NCBI GenBank assembly: GCA_025153775.1
Contig: JAOALC010000002.1
Location: 666,913 to 730,912, forward strand
Source: SAR92 clade bacterium H231
GTDB lineage: Bacteria > Pseudomonadota > Gammaproteobacteria > Pseudomonadales > Porticoccaceae
Length of the DNA: 64,000 nucleotides
Direction: 5' to 3'
This document shows, in pieces, positions 1-9,874 of the stretch. The notes beneath the pieces are model-generated. The model saw only the letters and a program-made list of their open reading frames with translations, was not told the origin of the DNA and made no database searches. Within the stretch, counting starts at the first letter, position 1. Every line of letters begins with the position of its first letter. A program made the position numbers and the translations under genes.

Positions 1-879
1 TTCTTCTTTAGGCAGATGCGTGAGCTGGTGGAGAATGGCCATATCTTTATTGCCCAGCCACCGCTGTATAAGGTTACCAAAGGTAAGAGCGAGCAGTACG
101 TCAAAGATGATGCGGCGCTGTTAGTCTACCTGACTCAGAAAGCCCTAGAGAGCGCCAGCCTGCATGTTAATGCTAAGGCTCCAGGTATTCAGGGCACGGC
201 TCTCGAGGCTTTGGTGAGCCAGTTCAGACATGTGGCTGACCTGATTAATCGTATGTCTCTGGTCTATCCTATTGAGTTGCTGGAAGCCCTGGTTTACATC
301 AGTAGTCTGGATGAGAAACTTCTGCAAAAAAGCAGCGATCTTGAGGGATGGTGCAGCGAACTCCAGGAAAAACTCCAAGAAGTTGCTAGTGGCACTCACC
401 GCTATCAGGTCTCTGTTAAAGAGGACAAAGAGCGCAATTTATTTATTCCCAATATTGAAATTACGGCTCATGGTGTGCCTCATTACCATAGCTTTGGGCG
501 GGATTTCTTTGCGTCTAATGAATATGCCGCCATAGTGGAGCTAGGTCGGACCTTACAGGGACTGATTGAAGAGGGCGCTTACGTGAAACGCGGAGAGCGT
601 GAACAACAGGTGGCCAGCTTTAAAGAGGCGCTGGACTGGTTGATGGCTGAATCTCGCCGCGGTATCAATACTCAGCGATATAAAGGGCTGGGAGAAATGA
701 ATCCGGAACAGCTGTGGGAAACCACTATGGATCCCGAAAGCCGCCGCATGCTGGTGGTGACTATTGAGGATGCAATTGCCGCCGACCTGATGTTTACCAC
801 CCTGATGGGCGATCATGTGGAACCCAGGCGCGAGTTTATTGAAACCAATGCGCTATCAGTGGTGAATCTGGACGTTTAA
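1..879 (+). CDS. gyrB: DNA gyrase subunit B, C-terminal part (partial)
   Basis: The reading frame is open from base 1, so the gene begins outside the window. The encoded 292 residues are the C-terminal part of GyrB, the ATPase subunit that with GyrA introduces negative supercoils. The start of the visible part reads [20 protein letters not shown], in the TOPRIM region, and the end carries the family signature [20 protein letters not shown] followed by a terminus in [17 protein letters not shown]. Between them lies the roughly 170-residue insert typical of gammaproteobacterial GyrB, which distinguishes it from ParE. It is followed by an inverted repeat and a convergent small gene. Confidence 0.97.
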   Translation, partial: FFFRQMRELVENGHIFIAQPPLYKVTKGKSEQYVKDDAALLVYLTQKALESASLHVNAKAPGIQGTALEALVSQFRHVADLINRMSLVYPIELLEALVYISSLDEKLLQKSSDLEGWCSELQEKLQEVASGTHRYQVSVKEDKERNLFIPNIEITAHGVPHYHSFGRDFFASNEYAAIVELGRTLQGLIEEGAYVKRGEREQQVASFKEALDWLMAESRRGINTQRYKGLGEMNPEQLWETTMDPESRRMLVVTIEDAIAADLMFTTLMGDHVEPRREFIETNALSVVNLDV

Positions 880-887
880 AATCAATA

Positions 888-919
888 AAACCTATTAATA
901 TTACCTAATTAATAGGTTT
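888..919. terminator. Bidirectional terminator-like inverted repeat after gyrB
   Basis: A perfect 12-bp stem (AAACCTATTAAT at 888-899 against 908-919) with an 8-base loop lies between gyrB and the convergent small gene. The stem is AT-rich and has A/T flanks on both sides, so it could end transcription both ways. It overlaps the stop codon of the minus-strand gene. Confidence 0.55.
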
Positions 920-1078
920 CCACACATCTCTGTCTGTAGCTCGCCGTCCGCTGTTTTGGCGGCGATCCTCTTTTAGGGGTTCAAACCTGACCTCTTCTCT
1001 GCGATCTGGAATGACTCTTCGATTCTTGTGGCGCTTCTCTATGGGGCTGGGTCGTTTGGTGTTTTTGCGGTTATCCAT
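905..1078 (-). CDS. Small Arg-rich conserved hypothetical protein
   Basis: A 57-residue basic protein of unknown function with repeated RR/DRR clusters (RRVIPDRREEVRF and EDRRQNSGRRATDRD). No signal peptide or membrane segment is visible. An ATG at 1090 would give 61 residues, but an AAAAGGA element abuts it with no spacing, while the ATG at 1078 has that element about 11 bases upstream, so I prefer 1078. It converges on gyrB across an inverted repeat. I recall similar short Arg-rich proteins beside gyrB in marine gammaproteobacteria, but this is memory, not a search. The amino-acid bias fits nucleic-acid binding, which is only a guess. Confidence 0.6.
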   Translation of the reverse strand: MDNRKNTKRPSPIEKRHKNRRVIPDRREEVRFEPLKEDRRQNSGRRATDRDVWKPIN

Positions 1079-1171
1079 CGATTTAGGCATCCTTTTGCTG
1101 GCTGCGCTACTGGCAGCAATAAACTGGATTGTATCCTCAATAAATAGAGTATTTTGTGCTCGGGTTGGCAG

Positions 1172-1885
1172 CTAGAGTGCGTTGTTGATCCAGTCTCGGG
1201 CCTCAGCTGTGAGTTCCCTTGGGTCCTTGGAACTGCTATCGATAAGCGGGCCTATATGCATATAAATGGTTCCAGGCCGCTTAATCCAGCTATCCCGCGG
1301 CCAGTGATGTCCAGCATTATGGGCCACTGGCACTATGGGCACGCCGGCTTTTTTGGCCAGGGCAGCACCGCTGGTTTTAAACTCGCCTAGCTGCTCAGTA
1401 CTTACTCTGGTTCCCTCAGGGTAAATCACCACCCTGTTGCCTGCTGCCAGGCGCCGAACTCCCTGCTTCAATACAAACCGAATGGCCTTTGCTGGCCTGG
1501 AGCGCTTTATAGCAATCGGCTGCATAAGCGCCAGCGCCCATCCAAACAGGGGTATCCATAGTAGCCCACGCTTTAAAATAACGCTGGCGGGCTGGAAGTA
1601 CCACTGCAGATAGAAGGTTTCCCAGGTACTCTGGTGGTTACTGAGAACTAGGCAGGGACCATGGGGTACATTGTTTTCACCGCTGACTACAATATGAATG
1701 TTGCAGGTTAGGCGCAACCACAGCATGGACAGCTGATTGCCTGTGGTGGCTATATGCTGAAGAATTGGAAAGGGCAGAAAACACAGAAGGCAGGCTAGAG
1801 CACTCATCAGTGCTACCACAGCGACAAAGCCGACATAAAAGATTGCCGATCTTAGCGCCCACCACCAGAGCTTTGCCCTTTCCAT
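1172..1885 (-). CDS. PlsC-family 1-acyl-sn-glycerol-3-phosphate acyltransferase
   Basis: A 237-residue LPLAT/PlsC-family protein that would acylate lysophosphatidic acid in phospholipid synthesis at the inner membrane. A hydrophobic N-terminus (about residues 11-40) precedes motif I, NHQSTWE, where the usual HX4D is HX4E (H84, E89), and motif III, YPEGTR (about 155-160). It lies 44 bp downstream of glyS on the same strand and is probably co-transcribed. In Pseudomonas-like genomes gmhB often sits between glyS and this gene; here gmhB is absent. Start: ATG at 1885 with an AGGTAAG element upstream. Whether it is the main PlsC or a paralogue cannot be told. Confidence 0.88.
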   Translation of the reverse strand: MERAKLWWWALRSAIFYVGFVAVVALMSALACLLCFLPFPILQHIATTGNQLSMLWLRLTCNIHIVVSGENNVPHGPCLVLSNHQSTWETFYLQWYFQPASVILKRGLLWIPLFGWALALMQPIAIKRSRPAKAIRFVLKQGVRRLAAGNRVVIYPEGTRVSTEQLGEFKTSGAALAKKAGVPIVPVAHNAGHHWPRDSWIKRPGTIYMHIGPLIDSSSKDPRELTAEARDWINNAL

Positions 1886-1929
1886 GTTTAGCTTACCTGT
1901 TAGTACGGCCTGAACCTGGCCCCTGTTGG

Positions 1930-4023
1930 TTACTTTGCCGGTGCCAGCTGGGAGATATCTGCAACATTGATAAACAGCTGCCTTAGGTTGTGTAATAAAG
2001 CCAGGCGATTGTTGCGCACCTGAATATCCTCCGCCATCACCATTACATCGTCAAAAAACCTATCCACAGGTTCACGGAGTTTAGCTAGCTGACTGAGAAC
2101 ACCAGTGTAATCCCGCTGTGCAAATAACGGCGCGACCACCTGAGTGAGACGATCGATCTCAGCGGCTAACAGCTGTTCTGCATTCTCCTGGAGTAGCTTG
2201 GGATCAATGGCAGCAGGACTACTGGTACCCAGCTGTTTGGCAAGTATATTGGACACTCGCTTGTTAGCTGCTGCCAGGGAAACAGCCTCGGGTAACTGAG
2301 AAAACCGCTGCACCGCCTGTATTCTGGCATTGATATCCAGTGGGTTAGATAGGCCCAGAGAGGACACTGCAGAAAACACCTCTGAGCTTATTCCCTCTTC
2401 CTTATACCATGCTTTAAAGCGCTCTAAAATATAAGTAAGTACTTGCTCACATAACTCATCACCAGACAGTTTAGCTCCGCTGAGATCGGCAAATTGATCA
2501 GCAGCGCTGCTGATTGCCTGAGTTAAATCCAGATCAACATCCCGTTCGATAATAATCCTTAATACACCCAGGCTGGCACGACGCAGGGCAAAAGGATCTC
2601 TGGATCCAGAGGGCTGTTGGCCAATACTAAATATACCCACCAGGCTATCTAGACGATCGGCCAGTGCCAGGGTGGCGCCCGTGGCTGTACTGGGGATCAG
2701 ATCGCCAGCAAAGCGCGGCAGATACTGTTCGAACATCGCTTCAGCCACTTCTTTGGGCTCGCCATCATTGACAGCATAGTCGCGACCCATGGAGCCCTGC
2801 AGGTCGTCAAACTCACCCACCATATCGGTCACCAGATCAGACTTACAGAGTTCTGCGGCTCGGCGAGCGAGCGCTTTTTCAGCGCCGGTGCTATCACATA
2901 GACTCTCTGCCAGTGCGGCAACACGTTCAGTTTTGTTATACAGGGAGCCCAGAGCAACCTGGAATACCACCTGTTTAAGTGAATCGCGACGACTTTCCAG
3001 GGTAGTTTTTTTATCGTTACTATAGAAAAATGCGGCATCAGCGAGGCGGGGGCGAATAACTCGCTCATTGCCACTGATAACCTGGCCGGGATCCAGGCTC
3101 TCAATATTGGCCACGGTAATAAACGCGGATATCAGCTTGCCCTCAGCATCAACCAGATGAAAATATTTTTGATGCTCCTTCATGGATGAAATCAGTGCCT
3201 GGGCAGGCACCTCTAAAAAATGTTCGTCAAAACGCCCCATCAGAGGCACGGGCCATTCATTGAGTGCGCTGACCTCATCCAGCAGATCCCTATCAATTAC
3301 AGCTATGCCCTCCACTTGGGCTGCCAGCTGCTCAACGCCGCTGCGAATAATCTCTCGGCGCTTGGCAAAATCTGCGATCACATAGGCGTCCTGTAGCTGT
3401 TGAACATAGGACTGCGGCGATTCAATCACAATATTTCCGCTGCTGTGAAATCTATGGCCGCGACTGACATTGCCTGAGGTTACCCCCAACAGCGTCTCCT
3501 CACAGACCTGGCCATCGAACAGCAGTACCGCCCACTGTACCGGGCGGACAAACTCTTCCTTGCTGCTGCCCCAGCGCATGCGCTTTGGAATAGGCAGAGC
3601 GCTAAGCGAGCCGTTGATCACATCGGCCAGCAGAGTTTTGGTCTGGGCGCCCGTCTCTGTGCGTCTAACACAGAGTTTGTCCTGTTGCCCATCATTCTCA
3701 ATATGCTGATTTAATTCGCTAACCAGTAGATCGTTTTTCTTGGCAAAGGCTTCGGCAGCTCGGGTCGGCTGGCCCTCAGCATCGAAGGCAACCCCAACGG
3801 GCGGTCCCCAGGCAACCAGTTCAGCATTGGGTGCCTGGGTATCCAGGCTGTTGATCACCAGCGCCAGACGGCGGGGGGCTGCATAGGCCGTCACCTCACC
3901 AAAGCTTAAATTCTCAGCTTTTAGGCGATCCACAATACCCTGGGTAAAGGCATTCGATAGGGACAGCAGCGCTTTGGGCGGCAACTCTTCGGTGCCAAGT
4001 TCAACCAGAAAATCTGCACTCAT
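1930..4023 (-). CDS. glyS: Glycine--tRNA ligase beta subunit
   Basis: A 697-residue beta subunit of the bacterial alpha2beta2 glycyl-tRNA synthetase, which charges tRNA-Gly. It begins [18 protein letters not shown], the family start, and contains [21 protein letters not shown] and [24 protein letters not shown] motifs; the C-terminal part is the helical tRNA-binding region. The length agrees with E. coli GlyS (about 689). Its ATG overlaps the glyQ stop by 4 bases (ATGA), indicating translational coupling, which suits a complex needing equal subunit amounts. Confidence 0.97.
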   Translation of the reverse strand: MSADFLVELGTEELPPKALLSLSNAFTQGIVDRLKAENLSFGEVTAYAAPRRLALVINSLDTQAPNAELVAWGPPVGVAFDAEGQPTRAAEAFAKKNDLLVSELNQHIENDGQQDKLCVRRTETGAQTKTLLADVINGSLSALPIPKRMRWGSSKEEFVRPVQWAVLLFDGQVCEETLLGVTSGNVSRGHRFHSSGNIVIESPQSYVQQLQDAYVIADFAKRREIIRSGVEQLAAQVEGIAVIDRDLLDEVSALNEWPVPLMGRFDEHFLEVPAQALISSMKEHQKYFHLVDAEGKLISAFITVANIESLDPGQVISGNERVIRPRLADAAFFYSNDKKTTLESRRDSLKQVVFQVALGSLYNKTERVAALAESLCDSTGAEKALARRAAELCKSDLVTDMVGEFDDLQGSMGRDYAVNDGEPKEVAEAMFEQYLPRFAGDLIPSTATGATLALADRLDSLVGIFSIGQQPSGSRDPFALRRASLGVLRIIIERDVDLDLTQAISSAADQFADLSGAKLSGDELCEQVLTYILERFKAWYKEEGISSEVFSAVSSLGLSNPLDINARIQAVQRFSQLPEAVSLAAANKRVSNILAKQLGTSSPAAIDPKLLQENAEQLLAAEIDRLTQVVAPLFAQRDYTGVLSQLAKLREPVDRFFDDVMVMAEDIQVRNNRLALLHNLRQLFINVADISQLAPAK

Positions 4024-4976
4024 TTCGATTCTCCTGGAGCAGCCTGCTTGGCCAATACCTCAGCCGCAATAGCTTTATCGGCGAGAGGGAAGCCCGCAGC
4101 CATGCGCGAATCGAAATAACCCTGGGCCACGCCGCGGGCCAATGTGCGCACACGCAATATATATCGCTGACGCTCTGTTACTGAGATCGCCTTGCGGGCA
4201 TCCAGCAGGTTAAATGTATGGGATGCCTTCATTACCATTTCATAAGCAGGCAGTGGCAGCTGTGATTCAGTCAGCCTCTGAGCGTCTTTTTCATACTGGT
4301 CAAAGGCAGTAAATAAAAAGTCTACATCTGCATGCTCAAAGTTAAATTGGGACATTTCTCGTTCGTTTTGCAGAAACACATCACCGTAGCTAACATCACC
4401 CTGGGGGCCATGGGCCCAGACCAGATCATAGATACTGTCGACACCCTGCAAATACATGGCGATACGCTCCAGACCATAGGTAATTTCGCCAGTGACTGGA
4501 TAGCATTCAAGGCCGCCTACCTGCTGGAAATAGGTAAACTGGGACACTTCCATGCCATTTAGCCAAATTTCCCAGCCAAGACCCCAGGCTCCCAGCGTGG
4601 GCGACTCCCAGTTATCCTCAACAAAGCGCACATCGTGCACCAGCGTATCTATGCCAAGATTTTGCAATGAACCCAGATACAGTTCCTGAAATTCAGCAGG
4701 AGAGGGCTTCATCACCACCTGAAACTGGTAGTAGTGCTGCAGGCGATTGGGGTTTTCCCCATAGCGGCCATCTGTGGGCCTGCGGCTAGGCTGTACATAG
4801 GCAGCATTCCATACCTCAGGACCAATAGAGCGCAAAAAGGTCGCCGGATGGAATGTTCCCGCTCCTACTTCCATATCCAGAGGTTGCATTACTACGCAGC
4901 CCTGGTCTGCCCAGTACTGCTGAAGTCTTGCTATAAGTTCCTGAAAAGTATCAGGGGGAGCACAGAGATTGCTCAC
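4020..4976 (-). CDS. glyQ: Glycine--tRNA ligase alpha subunit
   Basis: Catalytic alpha subunit of glycyl-tRNA synthetase, about 318 residues. Family blocks are clear: [20 protein letters not shown] near the N-terminus, then [28 protein letters not shown] and the LEDNWESP-like [19 protein letters not shown] chose the GTG at 4976 (protein starting MSNLCAPP) because AGGTGA lies 5 bases upstream; a GTG at 4985 would add three residues but leaves no room for a ribosome site. An ATG at 4980 is out of frame. First gene of the glyQ-glyS-plsC group. Confidence 0.96.
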   Translation of the reverse strand: MSNLCAPPDTFQELIARLQQYWADQGCVVMQPLDMEVGAGTFHPATFLRSIGPEVWNAAYVQPSRRPTDGRYGENPNRLQHYYQFQVVMKPSPAEFQELYLGSLQNLGIDTLVHDVRFVEDNWESPTLGAWGLGWEIWLNGMEVSQFTYFQQVGGLECYPVTGEITYGLERIAMYLQGVDSIYDLVWAHGPQGDVSYGDVFLQNEREMSQFNFEHADVDFLFTAFDQYEKDAQRLTESQLPLPAYEMVMKASHTFNLLDARKAISVTERQRYILRVRTLARGVAQGYFDSRMAAGFPLADKAIAAEVLAKQAAPGESK

Positions 4977-5018
4977 GCATATCACCTACAAATGTTGTTG
5001 CCAATCAGAGAAGCGGCA

Positions 5019-5024
5019 ATTATA
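5019..5024 (-). promoter_or_regulatory. Candidate -10 element for glyQ-glyS-plsC
   Basis: On the minus strand a perfect TATAAT lies about 43 bases upstream of the glyQ start. No good -35 hexamer is seen at 16-18 bp, so this is only a candidate sigma-70 promoter. Confidence 0.35.
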
Positions 5025-5101
5025 AGCCCGGAAAACGAGAAAGATAGGGCAATCCATAGCTAATGAATCTATTTGATGGCGTAGAGCCAACCAATTATGG
5101 A

Positions 5102-5107
5102 TATAAT
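5102..5107 (+). promoter_or_regulatory. Candidate -10 element for galU operon
   Basis: A perfect TATAAT about 43 bases upstream of the galU ATG at 5150. A TTGATG at 5073 is too far away (23 bp) to be its -35, so activity is uncertain. Its presence argues against the longer galU reading frame starting at 5063. Confidence 0.4.
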
Positions 5108-5149
5108 GCGGCCTCACAAACTAATGATCATTTGTTAAAGGAGTATGCA

Positions 5150-6046
5150 ATGGACCATGTGAAGCGTGGCGACAGGGTTAGGAAGGCGGTGTTCCCAGTA
5201 GCTGGTATGGGAACCAGATTTTTACCGGCGACCAAAGCCAGCCCTAAGGAAATGATGCCTGTAGTCGACAAACCACTGATCCAATATGCAGTTGAGGAAG
5301 CCGTAGAAGCTGGTATTACAGAGTTAATTTTTGTTACAGGGCGTACCAAACGCAGCATTGCTGATCATTTTGACAAAGCCTATGAGCTGGAGCACCAGCT
5401 AGAGCAGCGCGGCAAAAAAGCGCTGTTGGATATTGCACAGAACGTTGTGCCCAAAGGGGTCAGCTGCACCTATATCCGTCAGACCGAGGCCCTGGGCCTG
5501 GGCCATGCCGTCTCTACAGCAGCCCACCTGGTTGGCGACGAGCCCTTTGCAGTGCTGTTGGCCGACGATTTAATTCATCATCCCAAGGGCGCCATGAAGC
5601 AGATGGTGGAGATCTACGATTTTTACAAAAGCTCTGTGATTGCAGTACAGAAAGTGCCTGGGCCTGAAATCTCTTCCTATGGTGTGATCAGTGGCAGCAA
5701 GCAGACCGACCGAGTGTACCTGCTGGACGAAATTGTGGAGAAGCCCGCCCATGAGGACGCGCCCTCTGATATGGGTGTGACCGGTCGCTATATCTTTACA
5801 CCTCAGCTGTTTACTCATTTAGCGGCTCTAAAACCTGGCGCCGGAGGGGAGTTTCAGCTGACCGATGCGATTCAGACACTGCTTGCCGAGGAGCAGGTGC
5901 TAGCCTATGAATATGAGGGCATTCGCTATGACTGTGGCAGTAAAATGGGCCTGTTAAAAGCTAATATTGAGCTGGGCCTAGAGCATAAGGAAATCGGCGA
6001 TGAGCTGCGCCAGTATCTGCAAAACGAGCTACCTGGCAAGCTGTGA
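5150..6046 (+). CDS. galU: UTP--glucose-1-phosphate uridylyltransferase
   Basis: A 298-residue nucleotidyltransferase that makes UDP-glucose from UTP and glucose-1-phosphate for envelope polysaccharides. The nucleotide-binding signature GMGTRFLPATKASPKEMMP is at about residues 19-37, followed by FVTGRTKRSIADHFD, EALGLGHAV and VEKP motifs. The frame is open from 5063, but the ATG at 5150 has AAAGGAG six bases upstream and matches the family start (KAVFPVAGMGTRF), so it is used. The stop overlaps the GTG start of the next gene by 4 bases. Confidence 0.96.
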   Translation: MDHVKRGDRVRKAVFPVAGMGTRFLPATKASPKEMMPVVDKPLIQYAVEEAVEAGITELIFVTGRTKRSIADHFDKAYELEHQLEQRGKKALLDIAQNVVPKGVSCTYIRQTEALGLGHAVSTAAHLVGDEPFAVLLADDLIHHPKGAMKQMVEIYDFYKSSVIAVQKVPGPEISSYGVISGSKQTDRVYLLDEIVEKPAHEDAPSDMGVTGRYIFTPQLFTHLAALKPGAGGEFQLTDAIQTLLAEEQVLAYEYEGIRYDCGSKMGLLKANIELGLEHKEIGDELRQYLQNELPGKL

Positions 6047-6927
6047 AAAACAACGCACTGCTGTTTGTATTAAAAATAATAGCCTGGCTGCCGCTGGGGG
6101 TGGCCAGATATTTAGGTGCTGTGCTGGGTCATTTTCTGCGCCTGACCAATTCGCGCCCCTACAGGGTTACCCAGATTAACCTAGCTCTCTGCTATCCCCA
6201 GCTATCGGCACAGGAGCTCGATGGTCTCAGCAGACAGCGCATGTCTCAGCTGGGCCAGGCTTTTTTTGAGACGCCCAAGTTATGGCGCCAATCATCGCAG
6301 TGGTTGCTCAGTAAAATAGTCAGCGTAGAGGGATCTGAACATTTACAGGCTGCGCTGGATAACCCGAGGGGTACTATTTTGCTGGTTCCCCACCAGGGGA
6401 ATTGGGAAGTAATAGGCCTCTGGGTATCCACCCTGACCACTATGACCTCAATGTACGAGCCTCCCAAAATGGCACAGCTCGAACACTGGATAAAGTCCTC
6501 AAGACAGAGAGCCGGTGCCACCTTGGTGCCTACCAATGTGCGCGGCGTTGCTGCACTCTTAAAGGCGCTGCGCAGAGGGGAGACCACAGCTATTTTGCCC
6601 GATCAGGTACCTCCGGCCGCCAGTGGCGATTTCTCCCCCATTTTTGGTGTGCCAGCCCAGACCATGACTCTGGTGCACAATCTGATTCAAAAGTCTGGCA
6701 GCCAGGTGCTACTGTGTACCGCACTGCGCGCAGATGGGGGCTGGCGACTGCACTTTATGCCAGCCGCAGAAGCGATTAATAGCGCCGACCAGCAAACTAG
6801 CCTAGATGCCCTTAATCGGGGAGTAGAGTCTATTGTGGCCCTGGCACCCAGTCAGTATCAGTGGGAGTACAAGCGTTTTAAGGCCCGCCCGGAAGGCTTG
6901 CCGTCTATCTACCCCAAGGGCAGTTAA
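6043..6927 (+). CDS. LpxL/LpxM-family lysophospholipid/lipid A acyltransferase
   Basis: A 294-residue member of the HtrB/LpxL lipid A late acyltransferase family. An N-terminal membrane segment (about residues 5-30) precedes the catalytic HX4E motif HQGNWE (H117, E122), and the C-terminus has the characteristic QYQWEYKRFK. It would add a secondary fatty acyl chain to lipid A at the inner membrane. GTG start inside the galU stop (GTGA). Which acyl position or chain it uses cannot be read from the sequence. Confidence 0.9.
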   Translation: MKNNALLFVLKIIAWLPLGVARYLGAVLGHFLRLTNSRPYRVTQINLALCYPQLSAQELDGLSRQRMSQLGQAFFETPKLWRQSSQWLLSKIVSVEGSEHLQAALDNPRGTILLVPHQGNWEVIGLWVSTLTTMTSMYEPPKMAQLEHWIKSSRQRAGATLVPTNVRGVAALLKALRRGETTAILPDQVPPAASGDFSPIFGVPAQTMTLVHNLIQKSGSQVLLCTALRADGGWRLHFMPAAEAINSADQQTSLDALNRGVESIVALAPSQYQWEYKRFKARPEGLPSIYPKGS

Positions 6928-7535
6928 TGGCTCTATCCTCAACTCAATTTTCTGATTTTCATCCAGTGTCTGAGCCCCTGTGGCGACAGATGGCTAGCGT
7001 TTCTGACTATAGAGTGCCCGCTCAGTTGCGGCCCTGGCTGTCGGACACCGGATCTCTTACGCAGCGGCTAATGGACGCCTGCGATAATAGGCTGAAAGTA
7101 CAGGTGCTAAGACAGAACCTGGGCGTACCCCGGTTATCGGAGCGCCGGGCATTAAAGTTACCCCAGCGCCGATTGGCATTAATTCGCGAGGTGCTGCTGC
7201 TGGGCGGCGGCACAGCCTGGGTCTATGCCCGCAGTATCATTCCCCTCAGCACCCTGACTGGCCGCCTGCGCAGCCTCAGACAGCTGGATAATCGACCACT
7301 TGGAGCACTTTTATTTAGTGAGCCCTCCATGTGCCGCGAGCCCGTGGAGGTAGCCTGTTTCAACTCTCCCACCTCACAGATGCCAGCTGTACTGGCAGCC
7401 TATCAGCCGCCTATGTGGGGCCGACGCTCGGTATTTCGCCTAGACCACAAGCCTCTATTGGTCAGCGAGATATTCTTGCCGAGCTTTAGCCCTTACAATC
7501 AATGCCTCAGTTTTGATGATTCCCGATCAGTATGA
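6927..7535 (+). CDS. ubiC: Chorismate lyase
   Basis: A 202-residue UbiC-family protein that converts chorismate to 4-hydroxybenzoate, the first committed step of ubiquinone synthesis. Visible family features are W...LSDTGSLTQRLM near residues 38-50, LLGGGTAWVYARSIIPLSTL in the middle and WGRRSVFRLDHKPLLVSEIF near the C-terminus, with the conserved Arg and Glu residues. The ATG overlaps the previous stop by one base and its own stop overlaps ubiA, so it is translationally coupled in the galU-lpxL-ubiC-ubiA group. Confidence 0.93.
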   Translation: MALSSTQFSDFHPVSEPLWRQMASVSDYRVPAQLRPWLSDTGSLTQRLMDACDNRLKVQVLRQNLGVPRLSERRALKLPQRRLALIREVLLLGGGTAWVYARSIIPLSTLTGRLRSLRQLDNRPLGALLFSEPSMCREPVEVACFNSPTSQMPAVLAAYQPPMWGRRSVFRLDHKPLLVSEIFLPSFSPYNQCLSFDDSRSV

Positions 7536-8404
7536 CAATAGCAACCTTACCAACAGCTAATCGATGGCTGCGCCTAATGCGTCTAGATAGACCCATAGGC
7601 ACCTACCTTCTGCTCTGGCCAACCTATTGGGCGCTTTGGTTTGCCTCGGCTGGCAGCCCCTCGCTGGCTAACCTACTTATTTTTACTCTGGGTGTGGTGG
7701 TTATGCGAGCTGCGGGCTGTGTGATCAATGACTATGCAGATCGCCATGTAGACGGCGCTGTAGAGCGCACTAAAAATCGCCCATTGGTAACTGGTGAGAT
7801 AACTCCGCGGCAGGCGTTGGCGCTGTTTTTCAGTCTGTTAGTACTGGCTCTGATACTGGTGCTTATGACCAATAGTATGACGATTGCACTGTCTGTTGGC
7901 GGGCTTATATTGGCGGCCAGTTATCCCTTTTTAAAGCGGATCACCCATCTGCCACAGCTGGGGCTGGGTGCCGCCTGGGCCTGGGTTGTGCCCATGGCCT
8001 TTGCTGCCGAAACACAGGAGTTGCCGGGGGCGCTGTGGTTTATTTTTGCCGCCATTATTGTCTGGACTATTGCCTTTGATACCTATTATGCAATGGTTGA
8101 TCGGGAGGATGACTTAAAGATCGGCATCAAATCTACGGCTATACTTTTTGGCCGCCATGATCTGTTGATTATCGCCTTGTTGCAGTTGGCAACCCTGGTG
8201 CTGTTGCTAATGGCCGGCATCAGCTTTGGGCGAGGAGTCCTGTACTTTCTCGGCCTGGGTGCCGCAGCCGCTTATTTTATCAGCCAGAATAGGCAGGCCA
8301 GAAGTCGCCATTCGGAGGGCTGTTTTAAAGCTTTTTTAAATAATCACCGAGTCGGCATGGTGATTTTTATTGGTTTGGCGCTGGACTATTTTTTACAGCC
8401 TTAA
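7532..8404 (+). CDS. ubiA: 4-hydroxybenzoate polyprenyltransferase
   Basis: A 290-residue integral membrane prenyltransferase that attaches the polyprenyl tail to 4-hydroxybenzoate, the product of the preceding ubiC. The first Asp-rich motif is NDYADRHVDG (N66, D67, D70, D74), followed by RTKNRPLVTGE; the second is DTYYAMVDREDD. Seven to nine hydrophobic helices are apparent. The ATG overlaps the ubiC stop by 4 bases. Its stop codon overlaps the stop of the convergent methyltransferase gene, so no terminator separates the two units. Confidence 0.96.
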   Translation: MTIATLPTANRWLRLMRLDRPIGTYLLLWPTYWALWFASAGSPSLANLLIFTLGVVVMRAAGCVINDYADRHVDGAVERTKNRPLVTGEITPRQALALFFSLLVLALILVLMTNSMTIALSVGGLILAASYPFLKRITHLPQLGLGAAWAWVVPMAFAAETQELPGALWFIFAAIIVWTIAFDTYYAMVDREDDLKIGIKSTAILFGRHDLLIIALLQLATLVLLLMAGISFGRGVLYFLGLGAAAAYFISQNRQARSRHSEGCFKAFLNNHRVGMVIFIGLALDYFLQP

Positions 8405-8994
8405 GCCTTTTCCCAGATCAGCAGTCGATTATTGGCGGGCATTGGATGGTCATCCAGCAGCACCAATCCAGCGTTTAAAGCCAGGCGATTAATATCATGA
8501 AAATCCCTAATCCCCATATGGGCTGCCTGTTGCCGCAGATGCTGGTCAAACAGGATATTGCTCTGTGGAGCTATCTCTCCTGCATAGGCCATGGGTCCAT
8601 AGAGGCAAAATAGGCCGCCTGATAATAGGTGCAAGCCCACCTGAGATAACATATTTACCACCCCTTGCCAGGGCATAATATGTGCAGTATTGGCCGAATA
8701 AATCACGTCATAGCTAGTCTCTGGCCAAGCATCGACCAGCATATCCAGGGCAATAGGAGGCCGCAGATTAGGGGAGGGCTGCTCCTCGAGCCAGAGCTGG
8801 ATACCAGGGTGATTCTGGGGAAGATCACTGGTCTGCCAAACCAGATGGGGAAGCTGATGTGCAAACCATACAGCATGTTGTCCTGTACCGCTGCCGATCT
8901 CCAGAACACTGGTCTTGTCTGCTATCAGGGGCCTTAGGGCATTAAAGATAGGTCCGCGATTATTTTCGCAGGCTTGAGAAAAAGGCTTATCCAT
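8401..8994 (-). CDS. DUF938-family SAM-dependent methyltransferase
   Basis: A 197-residue class I methyltransferase-like protein of the DUF938 family. Motif I is SVLEIGSGTGQHAVWFA; later blocks include YDVIYSANTAHIMPW and GGLFCLYGPM. The substrate is unknown. The frame extends upstream to 9048, but ATG 8994 (MDKPFSQACENNRGPI, the family start) has AGAAGGTG nine bases before it and avoids overlapping yaaA. It follows yaaA by 16 bp and is probably its operon partner. Confidence 0.85.
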   Translation of the reverse strand: MDKPFSQACENNRGPIFNALRPLIADKTSVLEIGSGTGQHAVWFAHQLPHLVWQTSDLPQNHPGIQLWLEEQPSPNLRPPIALDMLVDAWPETSYDVIYSANTAHIMPWQGVVNMLSQVGLHLLSGGLFCLYGPMAYAGEIAPQSNILFDQHLRQQAAHMGIRDFHDINRLALNAGLVLLDDHPMPANNRLLIWEKA

Positions 8995-9010
8995 AGACAG
9001 TTGCACCTTC

Positions 9011-9781
9011 TTAATGCTCGCGGGTAAAGACCCACTTATCTCCCTCACTCATAGCGCTGTTATAGCTATAGCCATCGACGTCGAACTTTTTGATGTCTTC
9101 AACATTAGTAATTTTATTTTTAATAATAAAGGCACTCATCAGCCCGCGAGCTTTTTTGGCGAAGAAGCTGATAATCTTAAATTTATCGGTCTTTTTGTCC
9201 ATAAATACCGGGGTTATGATGCGTCCCTGAATATCCTTTGCCTGCACCGATTTAAAATACTCATTGGATGCCAGATTAAGCAACACCGCATCTGAGGACT
9301 CAGTGAGCAGGATATTGATTTCGGAGGTAATAATATCGCCCCAGAACTGATAGAGATCCACCCCTCGGTCATTGGCAAACTTAGTACCCATTTCTAATCT
9401 GTAGGGCTGCATCAGATCCAGTGGACGCAGCAAACCATAGAGACCTGACAATATGCGCAGATTATCCTGGGCCCAATTTAGCTGCTTATCACTCATGCTC
9501 TGCGCATCAAGACCCTGGTAAACATCTCCTTTGAAGGCCAAGACCGCAGGGCGAGCATTATCTGTGGTAAATGGTGTTTGCCATTCCTGAAAGCGCTCAT
9601 AATTCAGCGCGCCCAACTTATCACTCAACCCCATGAGTGCGCAGACATCTTTGGGTGAAAGGGTTTTGAGCCCAGCGAGCAGTTCCTGGGAATGCTCTAA
9701 AAGAGCAGGCTGGGTGTGGGTTGCAGAGTTAACAGGGCTACTGTAATCGAGTTTTTTAGCGGGAGAAATAACAGTCAACAT
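9011..9781 (-). CDS. yaaA: Peroxide stress protein YaaA (UPF0246/DUF328)
   Basis: A 256-residue YaaA homologue, matching the usual length (258 in E. coli). It starts MLTVISPAKKLDY and has the typical blocks FKGDVYQGLDA, ILSGLYGLLRPLDLMQPYRLEM and FFAKKARGLMSAFIIKN. In E. coli YaaA limits intracellular iron during peroxide stress; the same role is inferred here. No OxyR site was identified in the 90 bp upstream. Confidence 0.94.
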   Translation of the reverse strand: MLTVISPAKKLDYSSPVNSATHTQPALLEHSQELLAGLKTLSPKDVCALMGLSDKLGALNYERFQEWQTPFTTDNARPAVLAFKGDVYQGLDAQSMSDKQLNWAQDNLRILSGLYGLLRPLDLMQPYRLEMGTKFANDRGVDLYQFWGDIITSEINILLTESSDAVLLNLASNEYFKSVQAKDIQGRIITPVFMDKKTDKFKIISFFAKKARGLMSAFIIKNKITNVEDIKKFDVDGYSYNSAMSEGDKWVFTREH

Positions 9782-9874
9782 GATTTACTTTCACCGTTTT
9801 ATGGAAATCCAGAGCGTTTAGTGCTGTCATTATAGCAACCTATGGACCTCAGATTGAACCAAGGAGCATACATA

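Noticed and set aside
5063..5149. 29-residue N-terminal extension of galU
   Set aside because: The extension contains a -10 element (TATAAT at 5102), does not resemble GalU, and ATG 5150 has a strong ribosome site.
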